This document shows positions 1-9,224 of a stretch of 64,000 nucleotides of DNA, in pieces. Within the stretch, counting starts at the first letter, position 1, and every line of letters begins with the position of its first letter. The DNA comes from Chloroflexota bacterium. Lineage in GTDB: Bacteria > Chloroflexota > Dehalococcoidia > UBA2979. The stretch lies in contig JAPONQ010000014.1 in assembly GCA_026713865.1 (NCBI GenBank), positions 37,676 through 101,675 of the forward strand, written 5' to 3'. Below the pieces are notes generated by a model. The model saw only the letters and a list, made by a program, of their open reading frames with translations. It searched no databases and was not told the origin of the DNA. The translations under genes and the position numbers were made by a program.

Positions 1-364
1 CGCCCGGCGGCGGCGGCTCCCCGGAGGCCGTGAGGAGCGCGGCCAGGGGCACGCCGCGGCTCTGCGCGGCGAGATCGAGCAGCGCCGACTCGAGAGCGCA
101 GCGGAGCACCGGCGGCGCGCGCTGAGGCTCCGCCAGGAGTGCCGGCCCCTCCAGCGCCAGCAGCCCGGCAAGATCGGCTGCAGCCGGCTGGCCCGGAAGC
201 GGGAGCGGAAGCGCCTCGCCCCACCCCGTCGCCGCTCCGTCCCCCACCGCCAGCACCAGTCCCTCGCGCGCGCCGAGGTCGCCCGCGGCGCCGGCGAGGG
301 CGGAGCGGTGCGACCGCGTCAGCGCGAGACGCACCGGGCGCCAGCGAAGCCGCAGTCCGGTCAT
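1..364 (-). CDS. menC: o-succinylbenzoate synthase, N-terminal part (truncated by window edge)
   Basis: The 121 residues visible match the N-terminal capping domain of the enolase superfamily. MenC dehydrates SHCHC to o-succinylbenzoate in menaquinone synthesis. The fragment starts MTGLRLRWRPVRLALTRS, has a GWGEALPLP segment, and then the ALESALLDLAAQ helix that leads into the barrel. The catalytic barrel with its lysines and acidic metal ligands lies outside the window. It is the last visible gene of the men cluster, 43 bp after the menA stop. An ATG at 364 is used; the ribosome site is weak. Another enolase-superfamily enzyme is possible from the fold alone, but the position after menA makes menC the best call. 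Confidence 0.8.
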   Translation of the reverse strand, partial: MTGLRLRWRPVRLALTRSHRSALAGAAGDLGAREGLVLAVGDGAATGWGEALPLPLPGQPAAADLAGLLALEGPALLAEPQRAPPVLRCALESALLDLAAQSRGVPLAALLTASGEPPPPG

Positions 365-407
365 CGCGATCGTGCCACCGGGGATGCGCCGGGCGAGTCG
401 TCGCGGG

Positions 408-1343
408 TCACAGCGCGACACCGAGCGCGAGCAGCGCGCTGAAGAGCAGGTGGAGCTGCGCCGTCTCGCGAAGGGCCTGGTTGAGCGAGGGACCGTCGGT
501 CTCCCGCAGCACCAGGCGGCCCGGCCGCATCGCGAACGGGAGGCTCAGCGCGACCAGCAGCACCCACGAGGCGAAGGGCCCGGCCAGCCAGAGCGAGGCC
601 GCCAGCGCGTAGGCGCCGGCGACGAGCGCGAGGAAGAGCGCGCGGGTGCCGCGGCGGCCGATGAGCACCGCGAGTGTGCGCTTTCCGGTCGCGCGGTCGG
701 TCTCGATATCGCGCACGTTGTTCACGACCAGGATCGCCGTCACGGTGCAGCCGACCGGCAGCGCCGCCTGGAGGACGCCCCCTCCCCACGAGCCCGCCTG
801 CACGAAATAGGTTCCCCCCACGGCGATCAGGCCGAAGAAGACGAAGGTGAAGGGCTCGCCGAGTCCGCGGTAGCCGAAGGCCCAGGGACCACCGCTGTAG
901 GCGAGAGCCGCCGCTATAGAGGCAAGCCCGATCGCGACGACGGGCCAGCCCGCGACGGCGGTCAGATACACCCCGCAGAGGGCGGCGAGCGCGAAGGCGA
1001 TCCACATCGCGGCGAGCACCTGGCGCTCCGAGAGCAGCCCGAGCTGCGTGACGCGGGGCGGACCGATGCGCGCGGCCGTATCCGCGCCCTTGCGGAAGTC
1101 CGAGACGTCGTTCGCGAGATTGGCTCCGATCTGGATCGCGACCGCCCCGGCGAGCGCGGCGAGCGCGGGGCCCACCGCGAAGCGCTCGGCCCCCACGGCG
1201 AGCCCGCTTCCGACCAGGACCGGCGCCACCGAGGCGGTCAGGGTCGGAGGGCGGATGGCCAGCAGCCAGCGCTCCCCGATGCCCGGAGGGGCCCCCGGAA
1301 GCCCGTGTGCCGCCTGCGTGGGACCGCCGCCCCCGGCGCTCAC
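408..1343 (-). CDS. menA: 1,4-dihydroxy-2-naphthoate polyprenyltransferase
   Basis: UbiA-superfamily membrane prenyltransferase that attaches the isoprenoid tail to 1,4-dihydroxy-2-naphthoate to give demethylmenaquinone. About eight hydrophobic segments are present. The two Asp-rich prenyl-diphosphate/Mg motifs are visible: [12 protein letters not shown] (near residues 75-86) and [16 protein letters not shown] (near residue 200). The GTG at 1343 is chosen because it lies 58 bp after the menB stop, has a GGTGGGG run just upstream and gives 311 residues, normal for MenA. A longer open frame upstream only overlaps menB and is not credible. It sits between menB and menC. Confidence 0.93.
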   Translation of the reverse strand: MSAGGGGPTQAAHGLPGAPPGIGERWLLAIRPPTLTASVAPVLVGSGLAVGAERFAVGPALAALAGAVAIQIGANLANDVSDFRKGADTAARIGPPRVTQLGLLSERQVLAAMWIAFALAALCGVYLTAVAGWPVVAIGLASIAAALAYSGGPWAFGYRGLGEPFTFVFFGLIAVGGTYFVQAGSWGGGVLQAALPVGCTVTAILVVNNVRDIETDRATGKRTLAVLIGRRGTRALFLALVAGAYALAASLWLAGPFASWVLLVALSLPFAMRPGRLVLRETDGPSLNQALRETAQLHLLFSALLALGVAL

Positions 1344-1401
1344 CGGAGTCCCCACCGGCCCGGCGAAGGCCGCGCGGTCCGGCCGCCCGGGCGTGCGTGC
1401 A

Positions 1402-2235
1402 TCAGGGGAGGCGCGGGAAGCGGGTGAAGTCCGGGTCGCGCTTCTCCAGGAACGCGCGCTTCCCCTCCTTCGCTTCGTCGGTGAAGTAGAAGAGCATGGT
1501 CGCGTCCCCGGCGAGCTGCTGCAGTCCCGCCGCGCCGTCGGTATCGGCCAGGAAGCCTGCCTTGAGCATTCGGATCGCGATCGGCGAGTGGCGCAGGATC
1601 TCCAGCGCCCACCGCTCGCCTTCCCCGGCGAGCTGGTCGAGAGGAACGACGGCATTGACGAGGCCCATCTCGAGCGCCTGCTGCGCATCGTACTGGCGGC
1701 AGAGGTACCAGATCTCGCGCGCCTTCTTGTGCCCGACGATGCGGGCGAGCATCGACGCGCCGAAGCCCGCATCGAAGGAGCCGACGCGCGGGCCGGTCTG
1801 CCCGAAGCGCGCGTTGTCGGCGGCGATCGTGAGATCGCAGACCACGTGCAGCACGTGCCCGCCTCCGATCGCCCAGCCGGCGACGAGCGCGATCACCGGC
1901 TTCGGCATCGTCCGGATGAAGCGCTGCAGGGGCAGGACGTTGAGGCGGGGAATGCCGTCGTCGCCGACGTACCCTCCCTCCCCGCGAACGCGCTGATCGC
2001 CGCCGGAGCAGAAGGCGCGGCCCCCGGCACCGGTGAGCAGCACCACGCCGACGTCAGGATCGTCGCCGGCCAACTCGAAGGCCCGCGACATCTCGGTCAG
2101 GGTCAGCGGGCGGAAGGCGTTGTGCACCTCCGGGCGGTTGATCGTGATCCGCGCCACGCCCGCGCCGGGCCGAACGACGGCGCGCTCGTAGAGGATGTCG
2201 TGAAAGCTCTCGACGGGCTGCCAGTCCAGCGTCAT
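1402..2235 (-). CDS. menB: 1,4-dihydroxy-2-naphthoyl-CoA synthase
   Basis: Crotonase-family enzyme that cyclises o-succinylbenzoyl-CoA to 1,4-dihydroxy-2-naphthoyl-CoA. The 277-residue length is typical. Visible family features are the CoA/oxyanion segment [11 protein letters not shown], the [19 protein letters not shown] helix, and [16 protein letters not shown] with the Asp characteristic of MenB. The C-terminal part has the [22 protein letters not shown] tail typical of MenB rather than general enoyl-CoA hydratases. Its ATG overlaps the menH stop (ATGA), indicating translational coupling. No menE (OSB-CoA ligase), which makes its substrate, is seen in the window. Confidence 0.96.
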   Translation of the reverse strand: MTLDWQPVESFHDILYERAVVRPGAGVARITINRPEVHNAFRPLTLTEMSRAFELAGDDPDVGVVLLTGAGGRAFCSGGDQRVRGEGGYVGDDGIPRLNVLPLQRFIRTMPKPVIALVAGWAIGGGHVLHVVCDLTIAADNARFGQTGPRVGSFDAGFGASMLARIVGHKKAREIWYLCRQYDAQQALEMGLVNAVVPLDQLAGEGERWALEILRHSPIAIRMLKAGFLADTDGAAGLQQLAGDATMLFYFTDEAKEGKRAFLEKRDPDFTRFPRLP

Positions 2236-3146
2236 CTTGTCCCCATCGCTTCTCCCCGACGCGTTTCCTCGGCCGCGTCCACGCCGCCGAGGAAACGCAG
2301 CACAGCCCGGGCGAAGGCCTGCGGCCGCTCCAAGTGCGCGGCGTGCCCGGCGCCCTCGATCGGCTCCATCGTAGCGTTCGGGAGCGCTCGCGCCATCTCA
2401 TGGGCGATCGCCGTGAACTTCCCGTCGAGGCTGCCGGCGACGAGCAGCGTCGGCGAGCGGAGCGAGCCGAGCTCCTCCCAGAGAGAGGGCTGCCGTCCGA
2501 CGCTCATTCCCCGCAACGCCCGGGCGAGGCCGGCCGCGGTGTTCCCGAGGCGCTGCGCGCGCAGCCGCTCCCTCACCGCGGCAGGCAGGGAGCGCTGCGA
2601 CTCCCAGAGGGGCAGCCTCTCCCACTCATCGACGAAGGCGGCGACACCGTGCCGCTCGATGCGGCCGGCCAGCGCATCGTCGGCCCGCGCGCGCCCGACG
2701 CGCTCGCCCTCGTCCGCCAGGCCGGCGGTCGCCCCCTCGAGCACCAGTGCCGCGACGCTCTCCGGGTGCCGGGCGGCGAGCAGCAGCGCCACCCGACCCC
2801 CCATCGAGTAGCCGAGCCACCGGGCCCGCCGGTGGCCCAGCTCCCCGAGCAGCACGACCAGATCGTCGGCGACGCGCTCGATGGCGTAGCGAGCCTCCGC
2901 CTCCGGCGCGTCGCTCGCACCGTGCCCGACCAGGTCGACTGCGACGACCGGATGGCCCGCCTCCGCAAGCGAGGTCGCGAGGGCGTCCCAGGTCGAGGCG
3001 GAGCCGGTCAGGCCGTGCAGCAGGACGACCGGGAGGCCAGCCGTCGCGGGCGCCCCGCGGGCGGGCGCGCGGCGCTCCACGTGGAAGGCGACGCCGTCGA
3101 CCGCGAGGCGCCGCGCGCCCGCCCGCTCGTCCTCCCGCTTCCTCAT
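2232..3146 (-). CDS. menH: alpha/beta hydrolase, SHCHC synthase
   Basis: 304-residue alpha/beta hydrolase that fits MenH, which eliminates pyruvate from SEPHCHC to give SHCHC. Motifs are [14 protein letters not shown] (oxyanion hole), the nucleophile elbow [11 protein letters not shown] with Ser114, an Asp in VAGSLDGKF, and His in [12 protein letters not shown]. The ATG at 3146 overlaps the menD stop (ATGA), and its own stop overlaps the menB start. The reading frame stays open far upstream through menD, but that part lacks hydrolase features, so the coupled ATG is the start. The substrate is inferred from context; the fold alone does not prove it. Confidence 0.88.
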   Translation of the reverse strand: MRKREDERAGARRLAVDGVAFHVERRAPARGAPATAGLPVVLLHGLTGSASTWDALATSLAEAGHPVVAVDLVGHGASDAPEAEARYAIERVADDLVVLLGELGHRRARWLGYSMGGRVALLLAARHPESVAALVLEGATAGLADEGERVGRARADDALAGRIERHGVAAFVDEWERLPLWESQRSLPAAVRERLRAQRLGNTAAGLARALRGMSVGRQPSLWEELGSLRSPTLLVAGSLDGKFTAIAHEMARALPNATMEPIEGAGHAAHLERPQAFARAVLRFLGGVDAAEETRRGEAMGTR

Positions 3147-4990
3147 CGCCCCGCGGCGGCGACCGTCGCCGCGCGCAACGCAGCGGCGACGCCGGACCAC
3201 AGCTCGCGGTGAAGCGCGACGTTGCGATCGCGCTCGGTGCGCAGCTCGAGGACCGTCAGGCCGGGCTGTCCGAGCGCTCCGGCGATCGCCTCCCGCATCG
3301 CGCCGGCGCGAGCCGGCAGCGGCGAGTGACGCCCGCCGAAGAGCGCGGCGGCGGCCGCCGCGTCGAGTCCCGCCGGCGTGCCGAACCACGGTTCGAACAG
3401 CCCGGGCAGCGCCTCGCGCTGCGGCAGGAAGTGGAAGATCCCGCCGCCGTCGTTGTGGATGAGCACGACCACGAGAGAGAGCCCGTGATGCCCGACCGCC
3501 CAGAGACCCGTGAGGTCGTGGAGGTAGGAGAGATCCCCCACCAGCAGGGCGACCGGGCCGCTGCGCTGCTCGCCGGCGACGAGCGCCGCGCCCGCGGCCG
3601 TGGACGCCACTCCGTCGATCCCCGACGCCCCCCGGGTGCCGACGATGCGGAGACGCCGTCCCAGCACGGGCACGAATCCGTCGACGTCCCGCACAGGCAT
3701 GCTGTTGCCGCAGACGAGCGTTCCGCCGTCGGGGAGCGCCTCGGCGAGCACGCGCGCCGCCAGTGCCTCGAACGGCTCGCCTCGCGCGTCGATCTCCTCG
3801 AGCCCGCGATCGATGGCCTCGCCCGCGATCGCATCTGCCTCGCGCCAGCCCGCGAGCCACTCCCCGCTGGGAGGCGGCGCCCCCTCGACGGCACCGGCGA
3901 GGGCGGAGGCAAAGGCCCCGGGCTCGGCGCGATGCAGCTCCGCGGAGGCCGACGGGTCGCGCCAGGCGCCCGCCTCGTCGACCACGTGCTCGCGCAGCGC
4001 GCCAGCCCGGTGCAGCCCGTCGAGCCAGGTCGCGAGCGGCTTCGAGGTCGGCTGCGCGCCGAAGCGGATCACGACCTCGGGCGCGAGCCTCTCCGCAGCG
4101 GAGGACTCCCGCAGGACGGCGTCGTAGTGGGCGATGACGCCGCCGGCCGCAGGGTCCGTGCGGAGCCCGGAGAGCGCGTCGGCGAGGATCGGCCAGCCGA
4201 GCGCGCCGGCGAGCCCGGTCACTTCCGCGGCGGGAAGAACCGGCGATCCCGGGCCGCAGATCACCAGCCCCCGCCGCCCCGAGCTCGCCGCGGCCAGCGT
4301 CCGGACGTCGTGCGGAGGCGGGGGAAGCGGCGCCCGGCCCGACGGCGGCAGCAGCGTCAGCGCCTCGGCCGCGGCCGCCGCCCGGCGCTGCGGTTGGCCG
4401 TCCCCGGCGACCAGCGGCTCCCGGAAGGGGAGGTTCAGATGCACGCAGCCCGCCGGGGGCCCGGCCGCGACCTCGACGGCACGGGCGGCGAGCTGGCGTG
4501 CGTGCTGGAGCAGGGCCGCCGGCGCCTCGCCCTCGGCCGGAGCGCAGGGCGCCTCGGCCGACCAGCGAGCGTGGGAGCCAAAGAGACGCAGCTGGTCGAT
4601 CGCCTGCGGAGCGCCGACATCGCGCAGCTCGGGCGGCCTGTCGGCGGTGAGGAGCAGGAGCGGGACGCGGGAGAGCGAGGCCTCGACGGCGGCCGGCAGC
4701 AGGTTCGCCGCCGCCGTCCCCGAGGTCGAGACCACGGCGACCGGGCGGCCGCTCTGCCTCGCGATCCCGAGCGCGAAGTACCCGGCCGCGCGTTCGTCCA
4801 TGTGCAGCAGGGGGCGCATCCCCGGCTCGGCGGCGACCGCGAGCACCAGGGGTGTGGAGCGCGAGCCGGGGCAGATGACGACGTGCCTCACCCCCGCCGC
4901 GGCGAGCTGCCGCACGAGCACGCGTGCGAGGGCTCCCCCCGGCGTGGCGGCGGCGGCCGGGGACGCGGGGGCGTTGCGGCGGTCGGGCAC
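3143..4990 (-). CDS. menD: SEPHCHC synthase (thiamine-diphosphate enzyme)
   Basis: 615-residue ThDP-dependent enzyme that joins isochorismate and 2-oxoglutarate. The N-terminal pyrimidine-binding domain carries the MenD hallmark VRHVVICPGSRSTPLVLA. The FDQLRLFG-like stretch appears as IDQLRLFGSHARW, and the C-terminal ThDP/Mg motif is GDLSYLHDLTGL followed by IHNDGGGIFHFLP. The GTG at 4990 is chosen because a GGAGG lies 5-6 bases upstream; another GTG two codons earlier overlaps that site. The gene lies 44 bp after menF and its stop overlaps menH, so the cluster is probably one transcript. Confidence 0.96.
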   Translation of the reverse strand: MPDRRNAPASPAAAATPGGALARVLVRQLAAAGVRHVVICPGSRSTPLVLAVAAEPGMRPLLHMDERAAGYFALGIARQSGRPVAVVSTSGTAAANLLPAAVEASLSRVPLLLLTADRPPELRDVGAPQAIDQLRLFGSHARWSAEAPCAPAEGEAPAALLQHARQLAARAVEVAAGPPAGCVHLNLPFREPLVAGDGQPQRRAAAAAEALTLLPPSGRAPLPPPPHDVRTLAAASSGRRGLVICGPGSPVLPAAEVTGLAGALGWPILADALSGLRTDPAAGGVIAHYDAVLRESSAAERLAPEVVIRFGAQPTSKPLATWLDGLHRAGALREHVVDEAGAWRDPSASAELHRAEPGAFASALAGAVEGAPPPSGEWLAGWREADAIAGEAIDRGLEEIDARGEPFEALAARVLAEALPDGGTLVCGNSMPVRDVDGFVPVLGRRLRIVGTRGASGIDGVASTAAGAALVAGEQRSGPVALLVGDLSYLHDLTGLWAVGHHGLSLVVVLIHNDGGGIFHFLPQREALPGLFEPWFGTPAGLDAAAAAALFGGRHSPLPARAGAMREAIAGALGQPGLTVLELRTERDRNVALHRELWSGVAAALRAATVAAAGR

Positions 4991-5034
4991 GGGCACCTCC
5001 GGACACGAGCTGCGCGCGGCGGGCGGGCGGCGGG

Positions 5035-6447
5035 CTAGGCCCCGGCGGCCTCGCCGCCCGGCACGAGCCCCAGCGCCTCCGCGAGCGGGCGGAACTTCAG
5101 CTCGACCTCGGCGAGCTCGTCCCCCGGCTCCGAGTCGCCCATGATACCGGCGCCCGCGAAGAGCCACGCGCGCTCTCGCCGAACGAGCGCAGAGCGCAGG
5201 GCGACGGCGAACTCGCCGTCGCCGGCGGCGTCGAGCCAGCCGACGGGCCCCCCGTACCAGCCGCGGTCGAACCGCTCGTGATCCGCGATCACGCGCAACG
5301 CCCGCTCCGTGGGCCAGCCACCGACCGCCGGCGTCGGGTGGAGCCGCTCGACCAGATCGAGGATGTCGACGCCGGCGGAGACCTCCCCGCGCACCTCGGT
5401 CGCGAGGTGCTGGATGTTGCGCAGCCGGAGGAGCCCCGGCTGGTTCGGTGCACGCAGCCAGCGGCTCGCGGGAAGCAGCGCCTCGCGGATCGCGCGCACC
5501 ACGATCTCGTGCTCGATGCGATCCTTCGCGCTCGCCTGGAGCTCGCGGCCGCGGCGCTCGTCGTCCGCGGCGTCGGCCCCTCGCTGCGCGGATCCGGCGA
5601 GCCCGAGCGCCCTCATCGCGCCGTCCCGGAGGCTGACCAGCAGTTCGGGGCTCGCGCCGAGGAAGGTCGAGTCCCCGCGGGTCACGCTGAACAGATGACA
5701 GTCGCGGTAGCCGTCGCGGAGCCGCCGCAGCGCGCGCCCGCGCTCGATCGGCCCCCCGGAGGCGAACTCGCGGCAGGTCGCGAGCACGACCTTCTCATAG
5801 TGGCCGGCGCGCACCTCGGAGGCGACGCGGGCGACACTCCCCAGCCAGCGCTCCGCGTCGACGTCGCACGCGACGCTCGCGGCGGGGGCCGTCCCGCATG
5901 CATCCGGCCCCGTCGAGTCGCCTCGGGCGAGAGCGCCCAGCACGTCCGCCAGTCTCGTCGCCGGTACACCGGGCGCGAGCACGACGCCGGCCTCGCCGCC
6001 GTCGCGCACGAAGAGCATCTCGGGAAGCAGCAGGGCACCGCGGCCGAAGCCCTCCCACGGGACGTCCGGCGACGCCCCCGCCGGTCTCGCCGGACCGGGG
6101 AGGTCGAGCGGCGTCGCCCCGAATGAGACCCCTCCCAGCAGGCGCGGCCTCAGCGCTCCGGTCTCGACCTCGGTCGGCGCGCGGAGGAGCTCGTCGGCGC
6201 CGAGCCGCAGCGCGGCCGCGCCTCCACCGGCGGGGAGCTCGGCGCGGCCGGCCTCTCCGACCGCGATGAGCGAGAAGTCCCTGTCGGGACGCTCGTAAGA
6301 GGAGGTCACCCCCCAGAACCCGATGTCGGAGAGGAGTCGCCCAACGTCGATCCCGGCCGGCAGGCGCAGCCCGCGGAACGCGCTCTCGGGGCGCGCCGCG
6401 GCGCGGCGCGCCACCTCCCGGACCTGGGAGCCGGAGGCGAGGATCAT
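5035..6447 (-). CDS. menF: isochorismate synthase
   Basis: 470-residue chorismate-binding enzyme that converts chorismate to isochorismate, the first committed step to menaquinone. The C-terminal half holds the conserved family blocks: VRAGHYEKVVLATCREF, FLGASPELLVSLRDG, LAGSAQRG, KDRIEHEIVVRAIREAL, HPTPAVGGWPTERAL, GPVGWLDAAGDGEF and the final VELKFRPLAEAL. The start at ATG 6447 is taken over an in-frame codon 23 residues upstream because the extension is Arg-rich and unlike the family. It is the first gene of the men cluster; a possible minus-strand -10 (TACACT at 6616-6611) lies 164 bp upstream without a recognisable -35. Confidence 0.94.
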   Translation of the reverse strand: MILASGSQVREVARRAAARPESAFRGLRLPAGIDVGRLLSDIGFWGVTSSYERPDRDFSLIAVGEAGRAELPAGGGAAALRLGADELLRAPTEVETGALRPRLLGGVSFGATPLDLPGPARPAGASPDVPWEGFGRGALLLPEMLFVRDGGEAGVVLAPGVPATRLADVLGALARGDSTGPDACGTAPAASVACDVDAERWLGSVARVASEVRAGHYEKVVLATCREFASGGPIERGRALRRLRDGYRDCHLFSVTRGDSTFLGASPELLVSLRDGAMRALGLAGSAQRGADAADDERRGRELQASAKDRIEHEIVVRAIREALLPASRWLRAPNQPGLLRLRNIQHLATEVRGEVSAGVDILDLVERLHPTPAVGGWPTERALRVIADHERFDRGWYGGPVGWLDAAGDGEFAVALRSALVRRERAWLFAGAGIMGDSEPGDELAEVELKFRPLAEALGLVPGGEAAGA

Positions 6448-6867
6448 CGGCGCCTCAGTCCGCCGCCGATCCGCGGCGCCCCACCGGCGGTCGAGCCGAT
6501 GCGGCGTCCGGATCACTCGTGGTCCCCCCGCCCGCGACCCGCGCCATCCCTCCGCGGGGGATCACCGGTCGCACACGCGGCGCAGGAGACGCCCTCGAGG
6601 GCCGCGCCACAGTGTAGGAGCGAGCACCCTTACATGCCCGACGGCGGATCGCCCCGCGGCTCCGTTGCGGGGCCCGGCGCGCCGCGCCCGGGCGGTCGTG
6701 CGGAGCGAGGGCCCGGGAGCCGGGTCACTCGCCCCGGACGGGCGGTGAAGGTGCAGCCACGCCGCCGCTGTGGTAGTCATCGACGCGTGCCGGCGCGTGA
6801 CCCCGCGCCCCACCGGCGCCCGGGGTCATCGCGATGCTCGGGGTTGCGCGCGCTCGAGGAGGGCAGG
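6448..6867. other. intergenic region upstream of menF, 420 bp
   Basis: No convincing gene is seen here. On the minus strand a TACACT hexamer at 6616-6611 is the same -10-like word found before several other genes in this window and could belong to the menF transcript, but it lacks a -35 match. On the plus strand the region must hold the promoter of the small gene at 6868, with no clear hexamer. Several GC-rich short inverted repeats are present, which is expected at this base composition. Confidence 0.4.
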
Positions 6868-7035
6868 ATGGGCTTCCACAAGATCGGGGAGAGCGGAGTC
6901 GAGGGAAAATGCTCGCTCTGCGGGACCTACGTCATCAAGGGCGGCGTCCCCTTCGGTACCAAGTCCGTGCTCTGCGGCGACTGCGGGGAGCGGCGCGACA
7001 GGATCGCGTACCGGGAGACCGCGGGGCGGCGCTAG
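6868..7035 (+). CDS. small zinc-ribbon-like protein, 55 aa
   Basis: A 55-residue protein with two CxxC knuckles, CSLC (Cys15, Cys18) and CGDC (Cys36, Cys39), 17 residues apart. This is a spacing suited to a single zinc ribbon. The remainder is charged and ends TAGRR. The ATG at 6868 has a strong GAGGAGGG upstream. The frame is open further upstream but that part is low-complexity Arg/Pro/Gly sequence. I do not recognise the family. The paired cysteines and good ribosome site argue that it is real. It stands alone between the men cluster and acsA. Confidence 0.6.
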   Translation: MGFHKIGESGVEGKCSLCGTYVIKGGVPFGTKSVLCGDCGERRDRIAYRETAGRR

Positions 7036-7419
7036 CGGTCGCTCCCGGGTGGCCTGCAGGTACGGGACCCCGTCCACTGCCGCGTGACGTCACAGCCGGG
7101 AGCAACCCGCTGCGGCGCGTCGCACGCGCGTCTAGCGCCCGTGACCCGGCTCGAGGCGGTCGACGAGGTGCAGGCAGGCCGTGCGCGGCCTCAGGCGGGA
7201 CGCCGTCGACGGGGGCACAGCGCCCGATGAGAGGCCGTTGAGGCAGCCGGGCCGTCGCGTCAGGCGGAGCCTGCGCGCATCGCCGGGCCGCCGCTGGTCG
7301 GGACCGGCCGGCAGGACGACGTCCCCGCCTCCCGGGAGCGGCGGCCCGGCTGCCGTCCGGCGATCGCCGCACGCCGGAGTTGGCACCTATACTCGCCACC
7401 GCGACGGAGGGGCAGACCG
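7036..7419. other. intergenic region upstream of acsA, 384 bp
   Basis: No gene is seen. The region contains a perfect 10-bp palindrome GTGACGTCAC at 7084-7093, a possible operator, and a -10-like TATACT at 7388-7393 that is followed by the acsA start 26 bases later. No good -35 is found 16-18 bases before that hexamer. The rest is GC-rich sequence with several imperfect inverted repeats. Confidence 0.4.
7388..7393 (+). promoter_or_regulatory. -10 hexamer of the acsA promoter (TATACT)
   Basis: TATACT is close to the sigma70 -10 consensus and is AT-rich against a very GC-rich background. It lies 26 bases before the acsA ATG, leaving room for the GGAGGGG ribosome site. No matching -35 is seen, as is common for promoters in high-GC bacteria. 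Confidence 0.5.
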
Positions 7420-9165
7420 ATGGTGATGAGCTACGCCGAGATTGCAAAGCAGCCGGAGGCGCTTCGACGCACTCCGAATCTCGGGGAGTGGGCCGACGAG
7501 CGCGCCGGCTGGAGCTGGGACTCCGTCGTCGCCGAACTCGACCTTCCCGACGGGCTCGTCAACCAGGCCCACGAGTGCATCGACCGCCACGCGGCGGCCT
7601 CGCCCGACAAGGTGGCGATGATCTGGGAAGGCTCCGACGGCTCCGTCGAGCGCTACAGCTTCGACGAGATGCGCCGCCACTCGAACCGCTTCGCCAACGC
7701 GCTGGCCGCCCTCGGCATCGGGAAGGCGGAACGCGTCTTCTTCTTCACCGACCGCATCCCCGAGCTCTACTTCGCCTGCTTCGGCACGCTGAAGCGGGGC
7801 GCGATCATTGCTCCGCTCTTCTCCGCCTTCGGTCCGGAGCCGGTGAAGGAGCGGATCGAGCGCGCCGAGGGGTCCGTGGTCGTGACCACCCCGAACCTGC
7901 TGCCCAAGATCAATGCCATCCGCTCAGACCTGCCGAGCCTGCGCCACGTGATCGTGATCGCGCACCGCGCCGGCGCAGAGGTTGCCCCGGAAGATCTCGA
8001 CTACCAAGAGCTCGTCCGCGACGCCTCCGAGGAGTACGAGATCGAGCGCACCGGCTCCGAAGACTGGTCGGTGATGCACTTCACCTCGGGAACGACCGGC
8101 CTGCCCAAGGGCGCCGCACACGTCCACAACGCCGTGATCAGCCACTACGCGACCGGGAAGTACGTGCTCGACCTCCACGCCGACGACGTCTACTGGTGCA
8201 CGGCCGACCCGGGATGGGTGACCGGCACCTCCTACGGGATGTTCGCGCCCTGGAGCAACGGCGTGACCAACCTGATCTACGAGGGGGGATTCGGTGCCTC
8301 GCGCTGGTACGAGACCATCGCGCGCCACAACGTCACGGTCTGGTACACGGCGCCGACGGCGATTCGCCTGCTGATGAAGGCCGGTTCGGACGCCGCGAGG
8401 CGCCACGACCTCTCGTCGCTCCGCTACGTCATGTCGGTCGGCGAACCCCTCAACCCGGAGGGCGTGGTCTGGGGCGAGGACGCCTTCCAGCTGCCGATTC
8501 ACGACAACTGGTGGCAGACGGAGACGGGCGCGATCATGATCGCGAACTACATCGGGATGCCGATCCGGCCGGGCTCGATGGGCCGCCCCTTCCCCGGCAT
8601 CGAGGCGGCGATCATCGACGACCAGTTCCAGCCGGTCGACGAGCCGATGAAGGAGGGGCAGCTGGCGCTGAAGCCCGGCTGGCCGTCGATGTTCCGCACC
8701 TACTGGAACGACCAGGAGCGCTACGACTCGCGGTTCAAGGGGGGCTGGTACCTGACCGGCGATCGCGCGAAGCGCGACGCGGACGGCTACTTCTGGTTCG
8801 TCGGGCGCGACGACGACGTGATCAACACGGCCGGACACCTCGTGGGCCCCTTCGAGGTCGAGAGCGCCCTCATCGAGCACGACTCCGTCGCCGAGGCGGG
8901 TGTGATCGGCAAGCCCGATCCCGTCGCGATGGAGATCGTGAAGGCCTTCGTGAGCCTGGCGGCCGGCGTCGAGCCCTCCGAGCGGCTGCGCCGCGAACTC
9001 ACCCGACACTGCCGTGAGCGCCTGGGGCCCGGCGTGGCACCGCGCGAGATCGAGTTCATCGACACGCTCCCCAAGACGCGCTCCGGGAAGATCATGCGGC
9101 GGCTGCTGAAGGCGCGCGAGCTCGGCCTGCCCGAGGGCGACACCTCGACGCTGGAAGACGACTAG
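7420..9165 (+). CDS. acsA: acetate--CoA ligase, AcsA type
   Basis: 581-residue member of the adenylate-forming (ANL) superfamily; activates acetate to acetyl-CoA through acetyl-AMP. The P-loop-like A3 motif FTSGTTGLPKG is at residues 221-231. The WWQTETG motif, the TGD of the hinge region (GGWYLTGDRAKRD) and the C-terminal catalytic lysine in PKTRSGKIMRR are all present. The length and the LPDGLVNQAHECIDRH N-terminal region fit the shorter Bacillus-type AcsA better than classical Acs. The GGAGGGGC site precedes the ATG. Citrate synthase follows 59 bp later on the same strand, so the pair feeds acetate into the TCA cycle. A propionate or other short-acyl substrate cannot be excluded. Confidence 0.9.
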   Translation: MVMSYAEIAKQPEALRRTPNLGEWADERAGWSWDSVVAELDLPDGLVNQAHECIDRHAAASPDKVAMIWEGSDGSVERYSFDEMRRHSNRFANALAALGIGKAERVFFFTDRIPELYFACFGTLKRGAIIAPLFSAFGPEPVKERIERAEGSVVVTTPNLLPKINAIRSDLPSLRHVIVIAHRAGAEVAPEDLDYQELVRDASEEYEIERTGSEDWSVMHFTSGTTGLPKGAAHVHNAVISHYATGKYVLDLHADDVYWCTADPGWVTGTSYGMFAPWSNGVTNLIYEGGFGASRWYETIARHNVTVWYTAPTAIRLLMKAGSDAARRHDLSSLRYVMSVGEPLNPEGVVWGEDAFQLPIHDNWWQTETGAIMIANYIGMPIRPGSMGRPFPGIEAAIIDDQFQPVDEPMKEGQLALKPGWPSMFRTYWNDQERYDSRFKGGWYLTGDRAKRDADGYFWFVGRDDDVINTAGHLVGPFEVESALIEHDSVAEAGVIGKPDPVAMEIVKAFVSLAAGVEPSERLRRELTRHCRERLGPGVAPREIEFIDTLPKTRSGKIMRRLLKARELGLPEGDTSTLEDD

Positions 9166-9224
9166 ACCCGGGAGCGCGCCCGACGGTGCACACGACCGGA
9201 GCACCTGACCGAGGAGGCAAGGCG

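Noticed and set aside
2232..5006. A single open frame of over 900 codons covering menH and the antisense-like frame of menD
   Set aside because: Only the last 304 codons resemble a protein (MenH). The upstream part is Arg/Gly/Ala-rich and overlaps menD in another frame, typical of high-GC shadow frames.
2747..5038. Long plus-strand frame opposite menH and menD
   Set aside because: Low-complexity Arg/Pro/Ala sequence without family resemblance; menD on the other strand is certain.
7084..7093. Perfect palindrome GTGACGTCAC upstream of acsA
   Set aside because: Could be an operator but lies about 300 bp from the -10 and a 10-bp palindrome can arise by chance; not promoted to a finding.
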